Below, in pieces: positions 11,801 through 24,600 of a stretch of DNA of 64,000 bases. The stretch is taken from NCBI GenBank assembly GCA_028554795.2, contig CM068825.1, positions 90,578,951-90,642,950 of the forward strand. The letters are read 5' to 3'. A program made the translations under genes and the position numbers. The stretch comes from Sinohyriopsis cumingii (lineage: Eukaryota; Mollusca; Bivalvia; Unionida; Unionidae). The notes beneath the pieces were generated by a model. It made no database searches. It saw nothing but the letters and a program-made list of their open reading frames with translations, and was not told where the DNA came from. Position 1 is the stretch's first letter; each line of letters begins with the position of its first letter.

Positions 11801-12644
11801 ATATATGTATTACAGTCACATCACACAAACGATGAATATAGGTATTACAGTCACATCAAACAAACAATGAATATAGGTATTACATTTACATCAGACAAAA
11901 AATGAATATAGGTATAATATTCACATCATAGTTTGCATATAGTTTGAATATAAGTATAATATTCACATCAGACAAACAATGAATATAGGTATTACATTCA
12001 CACAGGTTCATACTCCATCAATCTTTTATATCATTCAATGTTTTTCAGTATTTTTTGTAAAATTACACAGCGAGTGTGTGTGATTTTGACTTTTAATGTA
12101 GCTTTAAAATTTGTTAGTCATATCACTATGATGTCTGCAGTGTGGCAGTTTATGGTGATTTCTAGCACTGGGGCATCATGCCGTAGACATGTAGTCACAT
12201 GCTGTTTTTGTTGTAGGGTTTAATGCCATTTTTCAGCACAAGATAGGCTATACATGGCAGCCAGTATAACTAGTGGATGAAGAACCCAGGAAAACCCCAG
12301 GAAGAAACACCAACCCACGAGAAGCTATTGGCAAGCTTTCTCATGTACCCATGTTAGCCTAGCCTAAGACTCGAATCCACACAGACAGAGCTGAGATGGC
12401 AGTGATCCATAAGTGCTTTAGATCACTCAGCCACTCAGGTCCCCCACCCAGTCACACTATCTTGACACCAGGCCGAACAGACCTAACACTAACTTCTTAA
12501 TGCTAAGTGCCTAGCGAGGCAGCTGTTAGCACCATTTGATAATTTGTTTTGGTATGACTCGGCTGGGTACAAACCTGTGACCTCCTGCATCCGTGGCTGA
12601 CGCTCAAACCACTAGGTCACCAGAGCAGTTTTCACATTTCCTAC

Positions 12645-12683
<39 letters not shown>

Positions 12684-15600
12684 AGGTTATGAACCATATA
12701 AATTAACAGATCTTAACCACTGGGTCTGTACTAAACATTCTTTGACATCAATTATAAAAATTCATCACTTTTAGGCATCTCATCTGGTAAAACATTTTGT
12801 CACCTCTAACTAACAAAAGTCATTCAAAGACACTGAAGTGCTACTGGCTGAAAAGAATTTCAAGGAATCCATCAGAAAACCATTTCTTCTTTATACTGCT
12901 GAGTGACAAAATGACTTGTGATATTCCTGAATGATAAGAATATCAAAATGGCCATTGAGGCAGGTATACTGGATTAAGACCAGCACCATTTCATTTAAGA
13001 CCAACTAGATATTAGAAATCTTTAGATAAAATCCCCATGTCAATATGATCATCCAACCAGAGTAAAGAAAATAATTTCTAGATGGCTGCAATACTGTATG
13101 TCAAAATGACATTGTTTTCTTTAGGATCAAACTGATATCAATGGATGTCTACTGATGAAAGTCCCAGGTCAATATGACAATTCCCTAGAAGGAGAAGCAC
13201 TAAACAGATTTTAGAAAATACTGCAATACTGGGGGTCAGATCAGCATAATTTTGGTTTGGGATCATCTTGAAATCACAAGAAATCTTCTCGTCAAAAAGT
13301 CCTGTTGATATGACTTTCTGTTCACAAGATTTTCAAGATGGCTGTAGTAGTGAATATAATGTATGTATATGTCATTTTAGATATTATAATTACCATAAAC
13401 TATAAAGTTAAAGACATTAAATACAACACCCTACCCACACCCCTTATATATAATGGGACTCCATTTTTGCCATGAACATATCCACAAATGTAAGTATCAA
13501 TAAAAATGACAAACTGTCTGTAAAACCACAAAAAAATAATACCAACTGAAAAATCAATGAATGAAAAGTGTATAAAATAAAGTGGAGACATAACAATGGG
13601 AGACAAACACTGATACCTGTTACCATATTTACAGTATATATCAGGACACAATAAATTAATTTTTAAAGTAAATTTTTTTTGTGCACTGTATGTTCTGGGA
13701 TACATCATTTTTTCGAGTAAATTACATGTCAGTAAATGCATACAAACTTAAATTTTATTTTTTAAAATATTAAAGTGTGTACTTGAGATAAAACATTTTA
13801 ACCCACAGCAGCATCTCCTCATCAACCTAACCCTGCACACATACGATCCATACTTTTGATACATTACTATTTTTAGCTTCCTCATGCCGTGATAAATTAT
13901 CATTGGAAAGAACACAACTCCTCAAACAGAAAATGCAAGAGCAAAATTAAGAATTTTTATCTGCACCAGTCATGAAAATTCTCACACTTTTACCCCCCTT
14001 CTTATCAACAAACAATGAATATTGGTATAACACTTTTAACCCCTTTCTTATCAACAAACAATGAATACTGATACAACACTTTTAACCCCTTTCTTATCAA
14101 AAAACACTTTTAACCCCTTTCTTATCAAAAAACAATGAATATTGGTACAACACTTTTAACCCCTTTCTTATCAACAAACAATGAATATTGGTACAACACT
14201 TTTAACCCCTTTCTTATCAACAAACAATGAATACTGATACAACACTTTTAACCCCTTTCTTATCAAAAACACTTTTAACCCCTTTCTTATCAAAAAACAA
14301 TGAATACTGGTACAACACTTTTAACCCCTTTCTTATCAACAGTCCCTCCAGAATAAAAGTACATCAGAGTTTCATCCATCTCAATGATCATATTGTCAAT
14401 GAAATTATCTTTTTCTCTTCTGGCCTTCACAAATTCATCGAATGATATTTTTTTCATGGTCTCCTCCAAATCTTCTGGGAAACACTGGGTCATCAATGTC
14501 CATGCACAAATCACTATACTGTGTCATTTTAAAAATTGTTCCATTGTTTCAATTTATTTTAAAAATTTGCATGAATACATGTAAAAAGGAACCAAAGTTG
14601 GCTTTTCTATGTTGGCCAAGATGGTATTTCAATTTAAAAAAATCAGCATGCTTCTAAAGTCTTCTGAGGTTGGCTTGCTTTGTAATAAAATAACTTCTAT
14701 ATCTGATATCCTGTCGGTAAATTCAAACAGTGAGTTTACTGCATCACTGCCAGTTGTGTTTATTCACTACTCCAGATTCTATCTGCGTGCCTAATGTAAT
14801 CAGAATTGATACAATTGGGCATTGATGCTTGCAGGATAAATAGTATACACAGCAATAACTTGCATTAATAATACTTTTCGTAACCTATACTAGTGAAAAG
14901 ATTGTCATTTGCATTCACAGTGAATGTATTTTAAGATAATGATTTTAATTTGCGAGATATTTTTATATAGTTAACCTTGATACAATCAAATATTGGTTAT
15001 TTTGCACCTTACACCATGTTATGTGTGAATGGCAGGTGCCTCAAAAAATCAGTTCATATTTTGCTCTCTTTTTCTCATTTCCCATTTTGGATCGAGTTTT
15101 CAGTCTGATAACATATTCAAATCTTGGAGTACAACCAAACATAATTCATTTCTCTATATTCACGTCAATGAACAATGTGTCATGTGTTGTCTGACATAAG
15201 CGATACAGTATGGATGCATATGCGACATATACAGAGCTCGTTGACATATTATAATTTAATTAAATGAAATTTTTTCAAAGCCAAGTAGGGAGACTGAATA
15301 CAAAAAATAGAGATTGGGACTTAAAATTGGGAGGTTTTTCATGGCATTTTTAAAGCCTTGTTTTCACAAAATATTGATTGATCTTCCTGGTTCAATATGA
15401 ATGAAATTCGCAAAAAGACTTGTTGTTTCTCCCTGTGACATGTCCTATTTTCCTCCAGGATATGCCCTATTTTCATATTCTGGTCAGCTGTGGTCAAACT
15501 GCACAATAGCTAAAGATTAGTCTTAAATAAACAAGCAAGAAAACCAGCGCGACTAATTAAAAGTTAATCCATATCCATGCAACTATTTTGTGAAAACAAT

Positions 15601-18600
15601 TGGCCCTCGGCTCTAATTCAAAGAAACCTCATTCTACACTATTGTATGTTACGCAAGCACCAGCAATTGATTGGCAAATAAAGGATTCCCAATTTTGTTG
15701 AACTAAAGGTACCAAAATAGACGTCCTCATGGTACCATACATGTGGCAACTATTTTCCCCTCTTTGTATATCCGACCATATTCCCTTATTGTCAACTTGT
15801 AAAGCATTTAGTATTGTTTATTATAAAATATGTATTCTGAATTAGTTTTCTGAGGACACATTTGCTGCGTAGTATGTATTTTCATTCCTTCTTTTAATTT
15901 AACGATGGTAATTATCATTGGCATATATGGTATAAAAATGCCAGGTGTTCACTCGTGTAAGTTTCTTTCGTGGGAATGGCGCTATAGCAGATGGAGTTAC
16001 AGCATTCATAGTGATCATTCTTGGGATTGAAATTAATTGTGGACGATTTTATTGTTGTGGTTTACTTTTTTGTTCTGGATTATTTTTTTATTTTTTATTA
16101 TTGTAGAGGTAAAAAAAATCATTAATATACGTGAACAATGTTTAAACTTAACATTCTATTTAGTGAAGAAGCAAATTCTTTATAGTAAAAAATCGCTTAA
16201 TTGCATAGATTGCTTAAGTGCATAGCGAAAGTATGGTCCCATTTTTCCTTCATTAATATGCATAGTAATCAATATCGTATAAATGCATATCAGTTAAATG
16301 CATAAATCGTTTGATTGCATACAATTTGCTGGTCTCAACCATTGACTTTATACGTATTTAACACCGCTTAATTGCATAACATGGTCCATACATCTAAAGT
16401 GGAGGTCAAGGCTGTATACGTGTAGACTGCTATCCCAAAGATCGTAGAAAATTGTAGACTGGTGCCACGGCCGACCTCTGCTCTCATCAGCTAAGGCGTT
16501 ATTAATGCCGATGCACTGGCTCTAGAGCTAGAAATTACTGCCAGCTGGCAGCAGCCAGATGATCACATTATGAGTCATTAGTCACAGTAATCTCAGTGGT
16601 TAACACAAATTCCTAGTTGGCTGGCAGCCTAGTCCCTAACCCTGCTTTGGATCAAGTTTCTTGTAAAACTCCTGAACAAAGCAATGTAAATTCAACCCAC
16701 TGACCAAATCTAAAATGGCTAAGCGAACATGTAAGACATTATCATTGGTGGATCGTGTGGAAGTGAGAAAGAAGTTAGATAAAAAAGAAAGTCAGTCGTC
16801 GATTGCACAGTTGATTGTGGAATGAAATGTATACGTAGATGTTTAATACACTGAAACACATTTATATAGCATATAAGCTTTGCTTGTATGATTTTCCATT
16901 TTACAAGTACATGTACATTGAAATATACATGAATTACACTTAAATGCATACTCCGTTTATATGCATAGCTTGGGTCCGGTCCTGAGGCTATGCATATAAG
17001 CGGAGTTGACTGTAATTCTCAGATGATAAACAGAACATGTAGGACTTTTCTTGCTTAGAAGAAATGAAAATTGAATACATAATGTAATAATCGGGAGTTC
17101 TTTGCAAAAATCGGAAGATATTAAGAAATCGGGAGGTAGGCATGGAGCAAACCCCAAAAATGGGAGTTTTTTTTCCCTCCCGGCATGAAAGCTGACAGGT
17201 ATGGTGTAAGCTCGCTTACATCAAAGCAAACTACAACTCGGCTTTTACGGTATTAGCATCGAACCATATTGTTTGTTTGATGTCATACTGTGATTACATT
17301 TTAATGAGTTAGGTATTTACAATTTCAAACAAATAGAATCTGGTAGAATTTCTTTGATTCTTGCAATTATGTGAATTTACGGTTTGATCACTGCAGAGCG
17401 ATTCCTCATGCAACTGCCTGAGGATATGAGATTTTCAATGGACAAATCTATACTCACCTTGCCATCTTTAATATATAAAAAAGGACCCATTTCATGCTGG
17501 TGTCAACATTTCAATCTTTCAGAATTTGTGGTTGTGTCCTATGTCTTGTCTGGAGCAGTATTTGAGTCTGTGGCAGCAGGGTGCTTTGGCTGGAGGTCAT
17601 GGTGCGAATGCTCCTTTTCTGTGGATTCCATGGGATGCCTGTTTAGTAGAGAACTTTTTGGTCATACCTGATGGTCCTGCTGGTGCTCCAGGGCTTCGAT
17701 GTGTAAAACTTTTCTGGTCATTTGTTTCATATTGGAACAGCCGCATCTGCAGCTGGAGTTGGTACGGAGGACCATTTAATTAAGACTTTAGGACAATAGT
17801 CTTCGTCATGTTATATGTGCATCATCAGAGTTCTCCCTGACCATCTTCTTTCTGCTCAAAACAGTTGGGTACATACATTTAGTGTCATGTGCTTTGGACA
17901 CCATTCCTTCCAAACGGACTGTCACATTCAAACTGGCATCCTCTTTGGGGCCTCTGATTTGATATATTTTATAAATGAGTACACAAAACTCTTATTACAA
18001 ACTACTTGTGCGCTGGCTTCTTATACTTTTGTGCGATGTGGATAATTTGCAATTCGTGGAGTCCATTTTTCTGCAACAAATAATCTGTGTATTGGATAAA
18101 CACCAATTCATTCTGCATCGTAGAGCATCTAAGACGTTTTCCGTCAAGATGTGGATATCATATTTATGACATGAACTATGATGTCATTTTATGTCCTATC
18201 CATGTGATGAGGAAATTCCAATGTATTCAGATATTAGCTGGAGCTCACCTTTGTAATCCACTGTTGCTCATGTCATGCCTTAAGTAGAACTTTTGTTATG
18301 ACTACCATAAAGGCTGTTTTGCTCAAATTAGGTTAAGAATCACATCGTTATAATGGACAGACCTTCCACATAGGGGCAACTACCAGTGCTGCTAAGACTG
18401 GAATTATAGACCATCTTTTCCAACCTTTTCATATAGAAAAAATTCAGAGCTTGGCTGGTGCAGTGTGATGCGACAGGACTTGTTTTTCTTTAAAAATTGC
18501 TCATGATGAACAAAGAAGAACATATGATAACAATATAAGCTTAGTTTGTTTCATTTTATTATCAAATAAGCGTTTTGTTTATCTATGTTATTGTAACATG

Positions 18601-21600
18601 CATTGCTGGGGGGGGGGTGGCAATTTCAACACAAATTTATTTCATTTCTTAAGTCTTGGGACACATGACCTAGGTGAAAATAAGTTTCACCATATTTTCT
18701 GAGACAGGAAAAAAATTAATTATTTGATTCTGTCCCAATATATATGGTAAATATAGTATGCAGTATGCGAAACCTTGCAAAAAACATACCTCTATCTGCA
18801 TCATGGCACGCTCAACATGACGTTTGCTGCCCACTTCCATGCTGGATCTCTGGTAGAGTGCTGCTACACAGATGCTCCATCTTTTGGCTTGTGGCAAGAC
18901 ACACTGAATAGTATAATAATTCACAACTTTAAAACATTCATGAAGTTTGGAATATTTTAAAAATAAATGCTATTAAATATGTTTTTCAAAAAGTATTGTT
19001 TTACAGGTCAAAGAATATCCATCTCAGACAAGTGTGTTGTTTTCATGGCAACTGATCAAAGACATATAACGGCCATAAGAAAAATACCCTTTTGATGACA
19101 TTTTTAATAATGAAATTAACATATTATTAGTCTTTAATTTAAAGCAAATGTGTGTGTGTGTGTGATTTGTATTTTTAACCTTGCTTTTTCAATTTTTCAG
19201 TCATATCGCTATGACATCTGCAGTGTGGCAGTTAATAGTGATGTCTAGCACTGGGGCATCATGCCGCAGACATGTAGCATCATGTCACACCCAGTCACAT
19301 TATCCTGACAGCAGGCCGACCAGTCCTAACACTAACCTCTTAATGCTGAGCACCAAGTGTGGCAACTGCTAGTACCATTTTTATAAGTCTCTGGTATGGT
19401 TTGGCCGGAATTTGAACCTCCAACTTCCCACATTTAAGGTGAATGCTCTAACAACTTAAGGCACCGGAGCGGTATTTATTCAATGCATCTAATTAAAGTA
19501 TTGGATGATTTGTTTGAAGCACTGCTCAACTCCATGCCATGGCAAAGCAATCCTTAATATTCTACCTTCTAACAGGTCTGTACATCTCTACCTAAAAAAT
19601 GAATGACTGAATAGTATTGGCCCTGTAAGACCCTGTATAAAGCTGTATGTACAAAATGTATGAGACTGAATAAAACAGGCACTGTAAGACTGTATAAAGC
19701 TTGCTGTATGTACAAAATGTACGAGACTGAATAAAACAGGCACTGTAAGACTGTATAAAGCTTGCTGTATGTACAAAATGTATGAGACTGAATAAAACAG
19801 GCACTGTAAGACTGTATAGAGCTTGCTGTATGTACAAAATGTATGAGACTGAATAAAACAGGCACTGTAAGACTGTATAAAGCTTGCTGTATGTACAAAA
19901 TGTATGAGACTGAATAAAACAGGCACTGTAAGACTGTATAAAGCTTGCTGTATGTACAAAATGTATGAGACTGAATAAAACAGGCACTGTAAGACTGTAT
20001 AAAGCTTGCTGTATGTACAAAATGTATGAGACTGAATAAAACAGGCACTGTAAGACTGTATAGAGCTTGCTGTATGTACAAAATGTATGAGACTGAATAA
20101 AACAGGCACTGTAAGACTGTATAAAGCTTGCTTACAATAGTTCCTATAAAATGTATGAGACTGAATAAAACAGGCACTGTAAGACTGTATAAAGCTTGCT
20201 TACAATAGTTCCTATAAAATGTATGAGACTGAATAAAACAGGCACTGTAAGACTGTATAAAGCTTGCTTACAATAGTTCCTATAAAATGTATGAGACTGA
20301 ATAAAACAGGCATTGTAAGACACTGTACAATGCCCATTTTGCCAAGGTAAAGTGCTGTTACAAATTTACTAGATTAATAAACAATTTTGTTTAGTTATTT
20401 AAGTACTTTACTTGAAATTCACATTTAGATTTAAAAATCCACATTTGGTCAACATTATGTGATCTAACCTAACCAATGAGTTTTTGTTATTTTCTAAATT
20501 AGGTTGTGTTTAGGTTGTGTTAATGCAAACTTATACATCCTAACTTTACAATAATCAATCCTGATGGAACAAGATTCTGTTATGTGTCCATGTGATATAA
20601 AAATTGGAGGGGGATGCAACAAGATAGTAAGTTACATCCATGCTTGACATGATTGTTTCCATCATAATTCTCTGTAATCTTCCATGAAATGAGATATGAT
20701 TAAAACAATACATTTATATTTTAAAAAATCGTATTTTATTGTTTGTATAGAAAATATTCACTCAGTCTGGATCATTTGTACCTGCTGTATATACTTGCTT
20801 GTAAGTTGAGTCCATCTGCAAATAACATAGGTCCTGATCTACCATCACATAATAAGCCAGCAGATCAAGGTCTATGTTGTATGTTCTCCTGATTACTCCT
20901 AACAAACTGCATAGATCTGCTAACACATTATGCAACAGCAGATCTGGATCTGTTCAATATGTGGTTTGACTCATCTTACAAGCGAGTATATACAGTACTA
21001 CTTCCACAAATGTATATATATTTATAGTATGAACACAATTTTTGAGTTTTTAAGTTATTAGTTAATTTTTCTCCAAATTATTTGGACTCTCAAAGAATAA
21101 TTAGTTTCTCTGGAAATATTATTGTATTCATACAGAATTGTTGAACAAGGACATTTATTGAAAACTGTTTCAATTTCCAAGACTGGAGGATAAATTATTG
21201 TGTTTGTACAAGGAACTGTAGATGTCAACACAGTACAGGCTACAGCATACGTCATCACCTTCCATCTTGGATTCTTCGTCAGGACTCAAACTTGAAATCA
21301 CTAGAACATTTCAATATTAGGACTGCAAAATCTTATTTGTGGATTATTCTTGTATTAATTTTGCATTCGATTCTGGAAACCATAAGTTCTATTTTTTGGT
21401 TTGTTTTTACAGTATTTTTCCAGGGAAATAAATTATTTGTTATCTTTTTCAAAGCTTGTTGTTTTCACTCTTTCTTGTGTTACTGTTTATTCGAGCCTAA
21501 ACACATAACATAAGACCAGATTTTGCCTAAACAAAATGGTACATATATACTCAATTATAGGCACATTATTCTTCAGTATATATGGAATATTCTGTGCAAT

Positions 21601-24600
21601 GTTTAATTAAGGAGACTGATCAATCAAAATTTAACTAAATTATGGTGAAAGATGCAAAGTTCAACTAACCATAAGTAACTCCCACTAAATTACCTTGCTC
21701 TGTACCAATAACAAATAATTTATGCATGGTTATGAGAACTCTCAGTCATGAGAAACAAATATTTTAGTGTCTGCTTTCTAGAATGTATACAAAAAATGCT
21801 AGGATTACATCAGTCTTAAATCAACCACTTCTCCACTCTTTAAAAATGGTAATTTTTAAAAAGCTCTGCTCCTTTTTTGGTGAGAATATATAAATAAAAT
21901 TACAAACACCAAGCAACGTAAGAAATATAAATTTTTAACATTCACTGCAATGAATTTTCCTAGGTGAAATTTTAATATGCAAGCTATTAACTCACTGAAA
22001 TCATGCCCAATAAATTAATTAATAAATAAATTCAGGGATAAATGAACAAACGGAATAGGACAAGAAAGAAAAATGACACATCAATTCTATCAATACAATA
22101 ACAAGACAACCATGGTACAAAGACATATTTGCGAATCAAAATTGTTTAAGCAGTGAAGAAAGTTCAAATTTCACTCTGCAAATTATACAGATTGTATCAG
22201 ATAGGCATCAATCTGTATCAAGTTATTGCACAGAAAATATATACTTACAACCAAAGCTATTTTTGGTTGCATCAAAAAGGCTCACTACAACTGGCTTAAT
22301 AGTAATATCAGGAAATATGGACTTTTAAGCATCATGACCCTCTAAATGATGACATGGAATGCTTGAAGTAAATCCATCAAGGTTTCATCAATAGTGGCAA
22401 CATTCCAGGAAAAGATCTGATTGGCAGGGGCCATAGCTCTGTTCTAAATTGTGTAGAGGAGTCTAAACCCACAAACGGCACATCTAGATTTAGGAGACAA
22501 AGTTCTTATCGAATTTCAAAATTGAATATGTTGAATGGTTCTTGAGCTATGTTGACTACAAGCAACTTTCCAATCTTTCATGCGAAGACAAGAATTTTCT
22601 TGACAAAGAGCATAACTCTGTCCAAATTAGAGAAGAGGACACAATGAGAAAATCCATTTAAAAAAATCACCTTTATCTCTGGAAAAAAGGGCAAAAACTT
22701 CATAAAAATTAGACTGGAAAAGACGAAACACTTAAAATACACATGTAACAGACCATTCATCTAACACAAGGCATCCTATTATGGATGTGCATATGACTAG
22801 ACACAAAAGATAGTTACTATATGACTGATACACAAAGGCCATAAAATATTGGGATGCATTATTTTTTATGATCTGTTCTGGATTTAATGAATAGAATAAA
22901 ATAAACTTACTGAGAGATAGGCTTCTACTTCTTCATGGAGTAAATTATCTTCACTGGCAACATGACTGTGAATGTGTTCCTCCCTAAAGAAAAGTTTACC
23001 AAAGTTAAAATGCATCAACTTTATAGAATTTTTCAATATGTCTTAAGTGACCACCTATATAAAATAACCATCTGTGATTAAAGGTCAATTACAAAAGGTT
23101 CCATCTTGAGACATATCAATATATATTTACTGGTATTAAAAAACAAAGTTCCTAAGAAGTTCTTCAAAATGGGAAATTACTTACTGGTTTCTGACTGCAT
23201 GAAGTATGAAGTTATTAATGAATAAATAAGACCATGATTGTAACTGCTTTCTAAAGTGACAGGAAAAACATAAAATATTCTGGCCATGAGCAAGAAACAT
23301 TGTATTGGAAATGATACAATAAACAGCAAATTGATGTTTACTAAATCCATAACATTTGTACTGAATATCAAATCTAAAAATAATTCTAAAATATAAACAG
23401 GTTGATTTGTGCAAATATTTCACATACAGTTCCATTCATATATCAAGCTTAGATTGTACATGCATATGTACTACACTATGTGCATCTTTCTTGATATATA
23501 TTATATTGGAAAAAATGAAATGCTGATGTCAAATAAATCTTTGAAACCCTTAACAACTGTAACAACTCTTTCAGTGGTGATTGATATTACCTAAATTTAG
23601 TCTGTGGTACAGAGTGGTGGCTGATATTACCTAAATTTAATCTGTGGTTCATGGTGGTGGTAGATATTATCTAAATTTAGTCAGTGGTACATAGTGATGA
23701 CTGATATTACCTAAATTTAGCATTTGGTTCATAGTGGTAGCTATTACCTAAATTTAGCATTTGGTTCATAGTGGTAGCTGATATTACCTAAATTTAGTCT
23801 GTAGTTCATGGTGGTAGCTGATATTACCTAAATTTAGTCTGTGGTTCATAGTAGTGGCTGATATTATCTAAATTTAGTCTGTGGTTCATAGTGGTGGCTG
23901 ATATTACCTAAATTTAGTCTGTGGTTCATAGTGGTGGCTGATATTACCTAAATTTAGTCTGTGGTTCATAGTGGTGGCTGATATTACCTAAATTTAGTCT
24001 GTGGTTCATAGTGGTAGCTGATATTACCTAAACTTAGTCTGTGGTTCATAGTGGTGGCTGATATTACCTAAATTAAGCATTTGGTTCATAGTGGTAGCTG
24101 ATATTACCTAAATTTAGTCTGTGGTTCATAGCGGTGGCTGATATTACCTAAATTTAGTCTGTGGTTCATAATGGTGGCTGATATTACCTAAATTTAGCAT
24201 TTGGTTCATGGTGGTAGCTGATATTACCTAAATTTAGTCTGTGGTTCACAGTGGTAGCTGATATTACCTAAATTTAGTCTGTGGTTCATAATGGTGGCTG
24301 ATATTACCTAAATTTAGCATTTGGTTCATAGTGGTAGCTGATATTACCTAAATTTAGTCTGTGGTTCATAGTGGTGGCTGATATTACCTAAATTTAGCAT
24401 TTGGTTCATAGTGGTGGCTGATATTACCTAAATTTAGTCTGTGGTTCATAGTGGTGACTATCACCTAAATTTAGCCTGTGGTTCATAGTGGTGGCTGATA
24501 TTACCTAAATTTAGCATTTGGTTCATAGTGATGGCTGATATTACCAAAATTTAGTCTGTGGTTCATGGTGGTGGCTGATATCACCTAAATTTAGTCTGTG

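Noticed and set aside
14330-14514. Additional TTC27 exon
   Set aside because: The open frame fits Tigger transposase (MDETLMYF...TVDKKG), and exons 11 and 12 already join in phase without it.
17384-18290. A plus-strand gene from a cluster of 60-95 codon frames
   Set aside because: No recognised motif, frames overlap out of register, no consistent donor/acceptor pairs.
19569-20177. Long minus-strand open frames (202, 173, 142 codons) as genes
   Set aside because: They are translations of the same 61-bp tandem array in rotated frames; no splice logic, no family resemblance.
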